Translations under genes and position numbers: made by a program
The notes under the pieces: model-generated
The model's database searches: none
What the model saw: only the letters and a program-made list of their open reading frames with translations
Told to the model about the DNA's origin: nothing
Origin: Capitella teleta
Taxonomy: Eukaryota > Annelida > Polychaeta > Capitellidae
Direction of reading: 5' to 3'
DNA: 64,000 nucleotides
Assembly: GCA_000328365.1 (NCBI GenBank)
Contig: KB308559.1
Coordinates: 454,544-518,543, forward strand
Shown: positions 12,701 to 23,149 of the stretch, piece after piece
How positions within the stretch are numbered: the first letter of the stretch is position 1
Layout of the letters: each line of letters opens with the position of its first letter

Positions 12701-13571
12701 ATATAGATAGCTGCTTCTCAGCTCGTCTCTCGGTGACGTCAGTCGATCTATCAGTATTTGGAAGGCATGAGCAATCTTCCCCTTCTCCACCTCATCCATC
12801 TCCGCCACCTCCTCCTTCGCCTCCACCTCCTCCTCGACCCATTCTCCTCGCAGTTGTGCCTCCACCATCAGTTGCACATTTCCCAATTTCATCGGCTCTA
12901 ATAACTTCACATAAAAGTAAACTCCGCAAATTATCTGGTGCTGATATGAAATTATTCAAATCCACGTCGAAGAAATCCTCAACCAGCATCCAAAAGATGC
13001 AAGCTGTGCTGATGCAATCCAGGATTATGGATCCATATCTGGACCACGTGAAAGGAGAAAGAACTTTGAGTCGTAAAATGTCGAAATCTGCCGAGGCCTT
13101 TGACCCGCCGTGCCCTAGAAGAGATGAGAAGTTCACTTACCTCCCGGTGCTTCAGCAGAGTGAATCGCAGAATGGACACTATCTTGTTGGAAACACGCTC
13201 GAAGGTGAGGAGTAAGCAAGCATAACGTTCATCAGGTGGCAATCATAACGCATCTTTGCTAATTTCACAACGCATCCAAAGAAAAGGTCTTATTTCGTTG
13301 CTACCATAACGCACCATGGCACATTTCAAAATAATATCAAATACTAGTATACCCAAATTATTTTCAAAGGCGTCGTGTCGAACGAGAAGAGAGACGCTAA
13401 AGTATTTAAAAAGATCCGTACTGCGGCACTAGCACAGAATTTACCCTTCAGCCACTCAACAGAATTGGAGGCCGTTTTAAAAGTAAGCCAATCAAACACA
13501 AACAAGATGTTCATTTTCACTGTTTTGTTTCCCCGCAGAAACGAAGGGAGGCCATCGATGAATTCTCATGA
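9765..13571 (+). CDS. Espin-like ankyrin-repeat protein, 11 exons
   Basis: Exons: 9765-10009, 10234-10363, 10487-10658, 10714-10782, 10993-11220, 11283-11452, 11786-11888, 12254-12326, 12423-13204, 13370-13482, 13539-13571. All joins keep frame and give 705 aa. Residues about 40-390 are ankyrin repeats (NTALHLAARFSSLQCLRWLL, GMTVLHVAANSGHSAITCWL, GQTALHCAASKGHTNA, ATAALLACQEGCFHCLHVL, SSPAHYAARHGHTNCLKVLI). About residues 515-540 form a Pro-rich run of SPPPPP blocks, followed by a basic Ser/Lys-rich part and a helical tail (TELEAVLKKRREAIDEFS). Repeat order and spacing parallel vertebrate espin (for example its LYLACQEGH repeat), which bundles actin in hair-cell stereocilia and microvilli. 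Synphilin-1 is an alternative, since its last repeat is also similar. The very short exon 10714-10782 covers only part of a repeat. A poly(A) signal lies at 13685. Confidence 0.8.
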
Positions 13572-13684
13572 AATGCATTCATGAAAACGCCAAATGATGG
13601 GTACTTTGGGTGTTTATATTTTATTTTTGGTAAATGTCATTTAAATATTTGTATTTAGGTAATTAACTATTTTGTCGCTATATC

Positions 13685-13690
13685 AATAAA
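13685..13690 (+). terminator. Poly(A) signal of the espin-like gene
   Basis: AATAAA lies 114 bp after the stop codon of the espin-like gene, in an AT-rich 3' UTR. Confidence 0.6.
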
Positions 13691-13776
13691 GTTTAAACAA
13701 CACATGAATAAAATTGATGAGGGAAAGGACACAAAACATAATTTAACCTTACCTTCACATTTCCAGACCGAATATA

Positions 13777-14101
13777 CTGAGTGGGCCAAAAATCTACTAC
13801 ATGTTAAAGAAGCTCCATGAAGCTTATCCATGGTCCTAGGCCTACAGTGGAATGATGACTGCACTCTATTAATTGCAATAAATTGGCATCAACGTCGATG
13901 AAATTGGAATATAAATGATAGCAATAGCAGCATGCCATGTTAGACTACACATACCAACTTACCAAGTATTTAATTCTCTTATGTTGGTGTGTCTTTTACA
14001 CTGCAATCTGTTTTGATACACTTTCCCAGAAATACGAACCGCCATTGAAATGCATTGAAATCTTTAACGTGGAGTAGATATACTACTTTTGGCCCACTCT
14101 G
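13777..14101. mobile_element. TA-flanked inverted-repeat MITE, copy 2
   Basis: CTGAGTGGGCCAAAAATCTA at the left and ACTTTTGGCCCACTCTG at the right are inverted, with TA on both sides. The 325-bp element shares its right half with copy 1 and with the fragment at 57960-58212. It sits between the espin-like gene and the secreted-protein gene, ending 22 bp before the ATG of the latter, so it may supply that gene's 5' UTR or promoter. Confidence 0.75.
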
Positions 14102-14123
14102 TACTGTGTTGTTCAAAGGAAGC

Positions 14124-14852
14124 ATGTTCATGATAGCTAGCAGCCCAGTGTCCATCGCCTTGTGCCTTGTGCTTGCAGTCCAAGGAATATATTCTCGTCA
14201 TTTGGTCAGATATGGCCAACAATGTATGATGATCGTGCTCTGGGGATGACGCAAGACGGAATGTGCAACACGAAAATAAAGATGTTTCAACCTGCTTATT
14301 AGTATTTCGAATGCGATTAAAAAACGGACAAGTTCTCCCAAGAGTGAAAATGTGCGATGTAATAGAACTCTCTCAGATCAATTGTTATGTCATCAGCATT
14401 AGAGATGCAGCGGCAGCAGCATCGTTCAATTACAGCGCCCCTCTAGTGAATTATCTCCAGTCTTCCTGAAGCCAAGATTCGCTGAGATTCACCCTGAAGG
14501 ATCGCGCGCAACCAGCAGAGTACGAAGGCAAGCACTGGTATCCGAGGCCATTCATGTCAGTGAGAACGAGATCACCACAACCGCTCCAGATGGATCCAAG
14601 AACACTGGCAGTGGAATCGAACCCCATGGAACATTCTGGAAGATGTATCCGGGGTCAAGGGTTCGCAAACATGCTCCACCAGTCATCCATACATGTGGTG
14701 AACCCTTATGAAAGAGTGACGGGGGGGGGGGGGGCGTGTTGTACAATTATTAAAATACGTTCCTCCTAACCGAAGTATACCTGCATGACCATTTCGTGAT
14801 TTTGCAACCGTTCTTGGACGGTAGAGTTCACCTCAGAGCCATCGTTCCATAA
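14124..14852 (+). CDS. Predicted secreted 137-aa precursor, three exons
   Basis: Exons: 14124-14223, 14461-14697, 14776-14852, both introns in phase 1. The frame closes at a stop with a poly(A) signal 50 bp later. Residues 1-24 (MFMIASSPVSIALCLVLAVQ, then GIYS) look like a signal peptide. Two basic cleavage-type sites follow: RVRR (53-56, next residue Gln, which could become pyroglutamate) and RVRK (100-103). They would release a segment of roughly 40 aa ending near FWKMYPG. Only one Cys lies outside the signal, so a cystine knot is excluded. Residues 34-52 read FFLKPRFAEIHPEGSRATS, which shares FFL-x4-AEIH-x4-RATS spacing with PTHrP residues 22-40. The N-terminal receptor-activating part of PTH-family hormones is not visible, so I assign no family. 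The last acceptor (CCTAACCGAAG) is weak, and the model needs transcript support. Confidence 0.45.
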
Positions 14853-14902
14853 GCTCCCCAACTCGAGTCACCGGTCGTGCGACTCTATGTTCTGGATTCA
14901 AG

Positions 14903-14908
14903 AATAAA
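14903..14908 (+). terminator. Poly(A) signal of the 14-kb secreted-protein gene
   Basis: AATAAA, 50 bp past the predicted stop. It supports a gene ending here. Confidence 0.5.
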
Positions 14909-15200
14909 TACTGACCGGAATACACGAGCTTCTTTACTTGGTACATGTTTAAACATGTGTGTACATGCACAAGGAGATTTAGTGTAATTTTACTCGTTGC
15001 GCCTTTGATCATTGACATCACTTGTTCATTTCATTTGTCACTTCTTTCTATTGATTTTATTTTTACTAAGAAATCGCGACGAAACCGTTACGAACCCTTT
15101 CAGCTCAGAGGTCGGTGCTCTTGCACATTTGTGCTGAATTGTACAGCTTGGTACTACTTTCTCTACTTTCTTTAATTCTTATTTCTGCCATTTTCGTTTG

Positions 15201-15231
<31 letters not shown>

Positions 15232-18200
15232 TTTTTTTTTTTGTTTTTTTTTTTTTAATACCACATCCATTATATGCCTCTTCTTTTTTTTCTGAAAGAA
15301 ATAATTTTATGCATTCACTTGGAAGCTTCTTCTGAAGAAAAAAACAAAAACAAAACAACAACACCGTTTCTGAGAATAGAATTGGGAATCGATCTAGTTC
15401 TTGCGCATCTTAATTATTGACAACCACGAAGTAGACGGTATACGACATGGACACCTGTACTGGCGAGATCATACCTGGTATATTTTATAAAAGCTCATAT
15501 CTAAGAGAAATACGATTGGCGGCATGCTAATGGCAAAGAGCAAATTGGCATTACAAATACCACAATGTGAAATGAACAATCACACAGAGAAGCCGTTAAA
15601 TGTCCATTTCGTCAATCGCCATGTAATGAACATTTAAATGTTGACATCGTCAATATGTCCATCTTGCAGTGTGTATATTTCGTACAGCATGCGTGGCCAT
15701 TGTGAGGATCCCTCTCTCGCGACGCAGACTGACACGAAGAGCGATGCGTTTGGAATCCCCGGCGACCTTGACCCTTATCATCTTAAAGCCGCCCTCTCGT
15801 CCGGTTATCGAATCTTCCAGAAGAAAAACGCTCAGCAATGCAATCGGGATCGAAAAGCGGATCCCGTTGCAGCAAATTTGTGCTCACTTCATTAGGCATC
15901 CCGCCCCGTCGACCACGCCCCGTTGCCCGTAAAAAGAGCAACACAGACAAGATGCTACTATAAATAATGTACAGATAAAACTGTCTCTTCTGATGGGAGA
16001 TGCACTGATTGCGACAGTGCTGTCCGCGTAGAGAAACACGTCTGCCGTCAGGATTTGAGAGTCCGAATTCCATTCTGGAATCTCGGTTTGAGTGGCATTG
16101 GCGTTGAGGTGCGTTTAGTCGCCTCGTGCTGGTGCAGGTGTGATCAGGGGTGTGTGTAATGGTGTTACACCCTGGTGTTACAGTACGACCGGTAGGGGGA
16201 GCCACCGTCACGCCCAGTGGGCAGGGGCACAAATTGCTGACATGGGCTGTCGGCGTGCTTCCCTGAGTAATAGCGGCTCCTCTCACGGAGAGCAGAGGAA
16301 GAGGAGTTGGAGGCAGCATTCGACTGGAAAATGTGAGCATATTGTGGGAGGATGGAACGCCTGGCCCCGAACACGCAGCTGAAGAGGAAACAGGTTGGCG
16401 GACGCCATTTTGGAGGGATCATTCATTTCACTGATGGCCACTTGAGGGAGAATGCATTGTTTGGACGTTGGCACCGGGCGCTGATTTATTGTGCCTAATG
16501 CTCTTGACTGCGCAAGCGTCGGCTCTGCGGCACAGTCCTTTGAGTTGAATAGGCGTCCGCACTTGCGCACTGCTATGCAAATTCCGCTCTTGATCCTCCT
16601 ACAGAAAAGCTCGATTATTTCTTTTGCTTTGATGCAAGTGCAAAAATATTATAATTGATGCCCGAATAATGCACTGTCGACGCACCTTTTCGCTTTATAA
16701 TTGGTCCGCTTGCATCCGCACCGGAGCGCATTGTTTGTAGAGAGGGCGTTGAACTGATGTATGTGAAAGATACTTTGGCAATAAACCTCAAAGAGGGCAG
16801 GGGGCAACTGGACAGGGTCAAAAGGAGTCAGCTACAGCGAGCATACACCGAACGTGAATTATGCATGGCTAAGAGAAGAGCACGCATGCACCCAAATGAG
16901 TAAGCCAGTCGGATGGATGACGTGGCACTCGTTGATTGGCGGAGCGGAAGTTGTCGATTTTGCGTTCATTTCACACACCGCCGGTGTTCATTCGAAATCG
17001 CCATCTATCTTCAGCCGAAGCAGCGCAAACGCTGTCAACAATAGTTTATCCTGCCTCAGATTATATTTAAGTGACTGATTTAATGACCTCGACGCCAGAA
17101 ATTTATGCAAATGGCGCGGATTAAAGGATGAAGCGCAGACTACCTTGAGTGATGGGGCTGCAGAGATGAAATGAACGTGGCATGTTTGGGCCGAAACCTC
17201 TACAAGGAAAGAGTTATCAGATCCTACATGCACTTGGCGAATGAGTCGGTAATGCTGCCCGTAGATATACATTGTCCATTTCATCCTCCCACCTGTTCGG
17301 ACGACGTTGCTCAGCCAGAGGCAATTTCGAAGGGCCGCATCTTCGCTTGATGGATGAGCAGTTCGTTGACCCCTCGCACCTTCTCAGTCGACGAACAAGA
17401 CGAGTTTATCAACGAGAAGAGCGTGTGAGAAGAGAGGCTCAATTCGTCTTAGCGATCTGGTCCAGTTAATCCGAGCAGGATCCGCGGAATCCACGTCGCT
17501 GGATCTCCCAGTACACCGTCGGATTCCAAGTAAGGCGTTTGGCTCAAGCTAAGTGTCGAGGGAGTTTGCAGTGGATTTTCTATAAGTTGCCTGGAAGCGG
17601 AGAGCAGATTCGGAAAGATTTGGGGTAGATACCGAGAGATGAGGGGGAACAAAGCCCGGGGGAACATACAAACCCCACTTGGCCCCCGCGGGTACGCCCT
17701 GCATTCACTCCCATTTAGACATGCAGCCCAGGACTTGTTTTTCGACCGTGATTTTCTTTTATCGTTACAATAACATATAGCTGCACACACAAAGCTGGGG
17801 TTATATTACAAACACATCTCTTGAAGATCTGGAGCAGATGCACAATTGCAGATTCACATCTCGTATAAAATGATCATAATGCATTGTATGCGCGTTGCCC
17901 ATTTCAGCTGGACCTGGGGCCCTAGGTCAGTGATCGAACTGGACACTGGCTGAGATGGACAATTAACCCACCAAGTAACCTTTCACCGATCTCAATTACG
18001 ACTGGACACTGGCGAGTAGATGCCTGAGGAACCGGTCAGTTCGAGGTCACACAGAACTGGCTTTCGTAAACATTTGCGAGTAAAATTCGCGCGCAGAAGG
18101 CGAACGGTGACGTCACACCCTCAGGCAGCGGAGACAACCATTTAGATGCTAATTGAGGCATGCGCAATTGGTGCGGATTCTCTTCTGGATTTTAAGGCCG

Positions 18201-19920
18201 GCTATCCCAGAAATTTGTGACGTAACCACAAGAAGGGCGGGGCGATAATCCCACGGATCCGAAGCTCGCTTGTCATGAAGGAAGTGGATCCGGAATGGCA
18301 ATCAGCGATGGATCTGGAGTTACGTAATTCATCAATCGCAAATTAGATTGGATTCGCATGCAGCATGCGGCCATTGTGGTGAACGAGGCGTTTTCTTCTT
18401 CTACCTGCAAACAATCCATCAGACGTGGATGATATCCATCACGGTGGCGTCTCGCGAGGCTTTCGCCGTGAGGGAGAATTCATTGTGCGATTCACCATTA
18501 ACTTAAAATCTGGATGCTCCCTTCCTCATTGCGGATTCAGATCAGGATGCGCTTGGATTCTAGCCTGGATCGAGCCTCGCTCTCGCCGTCGGCTTACAGG
18601 GGTTTTACGGTGGCCCCAGGTCGCCGTTTCGATAACCAAGTCGGAATTAGATCGAACATAACACTCGCGGCAATAATTATGTCGGGCGAAGCTCCCGTAT
18701 TTGCGCGGAACCCCCCTCACCAAATCCCGCATCAAATCCGGTAAAATCCCGGGCGGCAGTCTCAGGGATTGTCGAGGATTGCGTTGCGCTTACGTTGCGA
18801 TCGGATTCAGCGTGGAAGATCCGACGTTGATCGCTTGGGTCTGACCGACATTGGCAAGTGAGGTGCATATAACGCCAGATGTATACCTGTCACGCAGACT
18901 GTCCCTAAATTCCCCTTCACATAACTCATAATCTCATCCACCGCTGATGAATACGTCAGTTGTGAGCACTGGTGAATGGTAGTAAAGCAGTTGTGATCAA
19001 GGATTGAGCAAGCATGGAGCACTGTTGTTGATAGCCTTGAGCAACCCTTCAAGTGAGGCACTCAGGGCGGTTGACGGGGCCAATAGAAGAGGCGAATGCC
19101 CTTTCAGATCTCCTCCAACCCCCAGAGACATACTCTATGTGTACCTGCACTGTATATGAGGAACTCAGAATTAGCGCTTAAAGGGGACATTGAAAGGGGA
19201 GGTAAACCCTAAACATAATCCCCGCACTCGCGATTCGACGGCGAATCTAGGTCAGCAATATGGGATACGTCTACGAATGCAGTTTTTTCGGCCATAAATC
19301 CCGGCGAACATGCCTATTGTGAGATTCCGGTACAAATTCAGTGCACGTGTCCAGTAATCCACTCGGGCCCCGATTATCGCCCAGTTGGTTTCCACTAAGG
19401 GTCGCCTTTGGATCAGGGCTCTCTGGGGGGCAACGCCGCTCTTCTGAGTCGAGGGTGTGAGTTGCTGGCAAACACTTTCATTAGGCTGACATTGCTATTA
19501 ACGCCGTCCCCTGTCGTGCTATTATCGCCCACCGGAAATGACGTTTTGGACACAAGATGGCGTCTGGGCGTAATCAGGCGTCTCCTTGCGGTTGTCCATT
19601 CAGCGGGTGTCATGGCCGCCCTCAATATCCCCAGCGTCCTTTTTTATTGCCTTTCTAAGACGATTCTCTTTCTGCGATAATTCACTGTTTTCATTGTCCA
19701 GCATTCCGTCGCGAACGATATTAAACCACTTAATTAATTAAGAGTTCTTTCGACGGGTCAGACGTTCAATCACGCCTTTCATGGCCTGTGGACCCCGAGC
19801 ATCATTGGCGGTGCTGCTGTTGTGACGCAGAGGGTGCAGCACGAAGCCGCCAGCGAGATAACGGCGCCCGTGCTCCATCGGTGCGGCAGTCAGACCATAT
19901 ACCCAACAGTATGCTGTCCT
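14909..19920. other. Gene-poor 5' flank, no exon supported
   Basis: Longer open frames at about 15.6-16.4 kb on both strands overlap each other and lack domains or splice sites. A T-rich low-complexity tract lies at 15196-15257. POU octamers ATGCAAAT occur at 16575 and 17105. GC content rises towards 17.5-19.9 kb. Confidence 0.5.
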
Positions 19921-20366
19921 NNNNNNNNNNNNNNNNNNNNNNNNNNNNNNNNNNNNNNNNNNNNNNNNNNNNNNNNNNNNNNNNNNNNNNNNNNNNNNNN
20001 NNNNNNNNNNNNNNNNNNNNNNNNNNNNNNNNNNNNNNNNNNNNNNNNNNNNNNNNNNNNNNNNNNNNNNNNNNNNNNNNNNNNNNNNNNNNNNNNNNNN
20101 NNNNNNNNNNNNNNNNNNNNNNNNNNNNNNNNNNNNNNNNNNNNNNNNNNNNNNNNNNNNNNNNNNNNNNNNNNNNNNNNNNNNNNNNNNNNNNNNNNNN
20201 NNNNNNNNNNNNNNNNNNNNNNNNNNNNNNNNNNNNNNNNNNNNNNNNNNNNNNNNNNNNNNNNNNNNNNNNNNNNNNNNNNNNNNNNNNNNNNNNNNNN
20301 NNNNNNNNNNNNNNNNNNNNNNNNNNNNNNNNNNNNNNNNNNNNNNNNNNNNNNNNNNNNNNNNNN
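19921..20366. other. Assembly gap (446 N)
   Basis: A run of N. It abuts a tandem repeat on its right side, a common cause of assembly breaks. Confidence 0.99.
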
Positions 20367-20483
20367 GTAAGCTTAACCTATAGGCCTATAATGTAAGTTT
20401 AACCTATAGGCCTATAATGTAAGTTTAACCTATAGACCTATAATGTAAGTTTAACCTATAGGCCTATAATGTAAGTTTAACCT
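20367..20483. repeat. 26-bp tandem repeat next to gap
   Basis: About 4.5 copies of the unit GTAAGTTTAACCTATAGGCC plus TATAAT, with near-perfect identity. Its left edge is the gap, so the true array is probably longer. Confidence 0.9.
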
Positions 20484-22915
20484 ATTCAACAACCTATAAT
20501 AACCTATGCATGTACACGTAGTGTGCAGAGACTGAACATATCCTGAGTATCCACTTTAGAAACTTCAGAACCTCGAGTGTAATTAACAATGCATTTACGC
20601 CCATTTTCCAGTAGACAACAGCAATGGATATTTACGTCTGTGTGCATTTACTTTCGGTTCACTGTGTACCGTACATCGTTGCTATAATCTCAGTTTATGG
20701 CTCACCCGATCCTTGCTGGCGATCTTATCCGGTGCAGCATGGCAGGAGATGAATGCCGGGATTCCAGGGATCATAACTCAGAGATCGCGGATCGGAGAGC
20801 GGATCGTTGATAATCTACGAGAAAGACCTTTCTGTGATGTCCGCTGAGGCCGCTTGAGGTCGCACAGACACCCTTCTCTATTGCCCCCAAGATCATCGTT
20901 TACCGCAGTCAGAGGCCAATTGCGCATTTTTTTCTGCTCTTGTTTGCTTGCAAATTATTTTCTGTATATTTTCTTTGTTGAATCAGGTGGTATTTGTGGG
21001 TGTATGCTTCACAGCACCTTCTCTTTTAAAATAACTTTGTATGTTCTAGTGTATATTTTAGTACAGGGAGTTCAATATGCTCCATCCGCCAATCCATGTA
21101 GTTCGACAACATCCCCCCCCCCCCCAAGTTGCCACGAAATTTGAAAGGGAAGCCCAAACAGTGCAATTCACTCCCGGACGAGACAGCCCTTAATCCACAC
21201 ATCCCTTTTCTCCTTTTGAAGTTCAGCGGACACAGAGGGAAGACGAAATCCCCCGCATGCCGCTACCCTCCTCATATCCGTCCCATCTGGCAGGCAACGC
21301 CCCTCACCCCTCGACAAGCACACTCATAATGATGTGTAAACTGCGATACGTCGCAATATCCTTTGCTCTGATCATTATGGATCCCGTGCCAATCAAACGG
21401 TGAGCCCTGTGTCCACTCACACCCGACGCTCAACCCTTCATCAAGGCACGTTTCATCGCGCGCTTTGCTCTTGCGCCGACGCTGTTGCGTGCCCCTGGAT
21501 GATGATGCTCTCGTTGCTATTACTGTATTCTGCGTACTTCGTGAACATCGGGATCTGATCAACTGTATATACAATTGCGAAAGGTGTTTAATTTGTTTCT
21601 TTAAAAACACTTTCAGAACATTTTTAGCTGTCAGGCGAAGAGAATGGAGGGACATCTTTTGCTCAAATGCATGGGTTGCATTCACGTGCATGACGCACCT
21701 TTCTGGTCGACACTTCTTGTTTGGAGAAATCGCGTTAAGCAGAGAATGATGTTTGTTCAGATCCTACATCGCTCGCTTTACGCCAAACGAAACCTCGCTA
21801 AGTCGAATAATTGGGGTTGTGACCCAGAACGAACAGTTGGGACAATTTTCGACTTTGGCAAATCTTTTATTTCTCGACTCGAGTCTTATTCACGGGGGCA
21901 TAATTGGATTGAGAATGGGGTACTATAGAGCTGAGTATAGCAGTGAATGGCTGCGTACAGAGACGCAGTGCAAACACGTCTCTTTTGAGGTTTTCAATTG
22001 GCGTTGGTTATGTGTCAATACTATCTTCAACGCACTCAATTAAGATCACAGTGAAACCAATTGATTCCACCTTCTACACAATAATGGCAACATGAATTTC
22101 TATTTTAAAATAGTTTTTCCCTTCTCTTTGCTACAATACATATACCACACCAGGTGTGCGTGGTTGTGGATAGCATACAAGGCAACATCAAAGTGCGTGC
22201 GTACATTTTAAAACCCAATTCAAAGCAGCTGTGCCTCAAAGCTCCTCCAAAAGCAAATTGCAATCGCAGAGTTGGTGTCTTCTGGGAGCGGAGGCTTCGT
22301 CGTCGCTGTAATTGCATGTCGGGCGCACTTATTTAATTGCAAGAAAAAGTGTTGCCGTCTCATTAAAAGGTCGGCCATCAAGTCGCTTTATTAATCAGAG
22401 CGACTTCCCGACGGACACCTAGCACTTAGCCCAGTTAAGCAGGGCGCTCCACCGTCGACTTGGATAAGAAAGCCAATTTGTATCGCGTACTCCTTCCTGG
22501 TGTTCTCCGCGGGATTCGCTTCCCACTTCCCTATGCAAGACTAATGGCCCCGGTCACTGGCAAAGCGAGTTTCCTTAGGGAGGAAAAGGGAGAAGCGGAT
22601 GGGACATTCAGACCATGCACGACACAAATGCCTAATACACTGAAATGGAATCGCACATTCCGTGTTGCAGCCGCATGCTTCCTAGAAAGTGAAAAACAAG
22701 AAGATTCGGTTTTTTTATTCGTAAAATTTTCCTGTTCGGATCTCTGGCCGATTTTTTATTTTTTTTTTATTTATTTATTTCTTTTTTTTCTTTTGACGTT
22801 TACTCTGAAAAAAGCAAAACAAAACAAAACCCCACAGATTAAGCAACTGCTCGAAATCTGATTTCGTGAACCTTCACAGCTTTCGAGTCTGTTTAGAACT
22901 CCGTTGAACACATCA

Positions 22916-22926
22916 TTGATGATGAC

Positions 22927-23000
<74 letters not shown>

Positions 23001-23010
23001 CGATGATGAC

Positions 23011-23042
<32 letters not shown>
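22916..23042. repeat. (GAT)n microsatellite
   Basis: About 42 near-perfect GAT triplets with a few GAC variants. On the minus strand it reads as a poly-His frame, which is an artefact of the repeat. Confidence 0.95.
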
Positions 23043-23043
<1 letters not shown>

Positions 23044-23094
23044 TGGTTACTGTCTCTCTATGTAATATTATTATATACATGCACTGGCTAGGAT

Positions 23095-23149
23095 TAAGGT
23101 TGCATAGGCATTTCATGTAACCAGACCTCACTGGTAAGACTCCCCGTGG
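23095..23149 (-). mobile_element. Fragment of the hAT-like MITE at 3271
   Basis: Reverse complement of the left 55 bp of the element at 3271-3463, including CTTACCAGTG and the ATGAAATGCCTATGC block. Only one end is present. Confidence 0.6.

Noticed and set aside
15783-16340. 185-aa minus-strand frame
   Set aside because: Overlaps several equal-length frames on both strands and has no domain or start context.
22913-23131. Poly-His protein
   Set aside because: Translation of the (GAT)n microsatellite on the minus strand.
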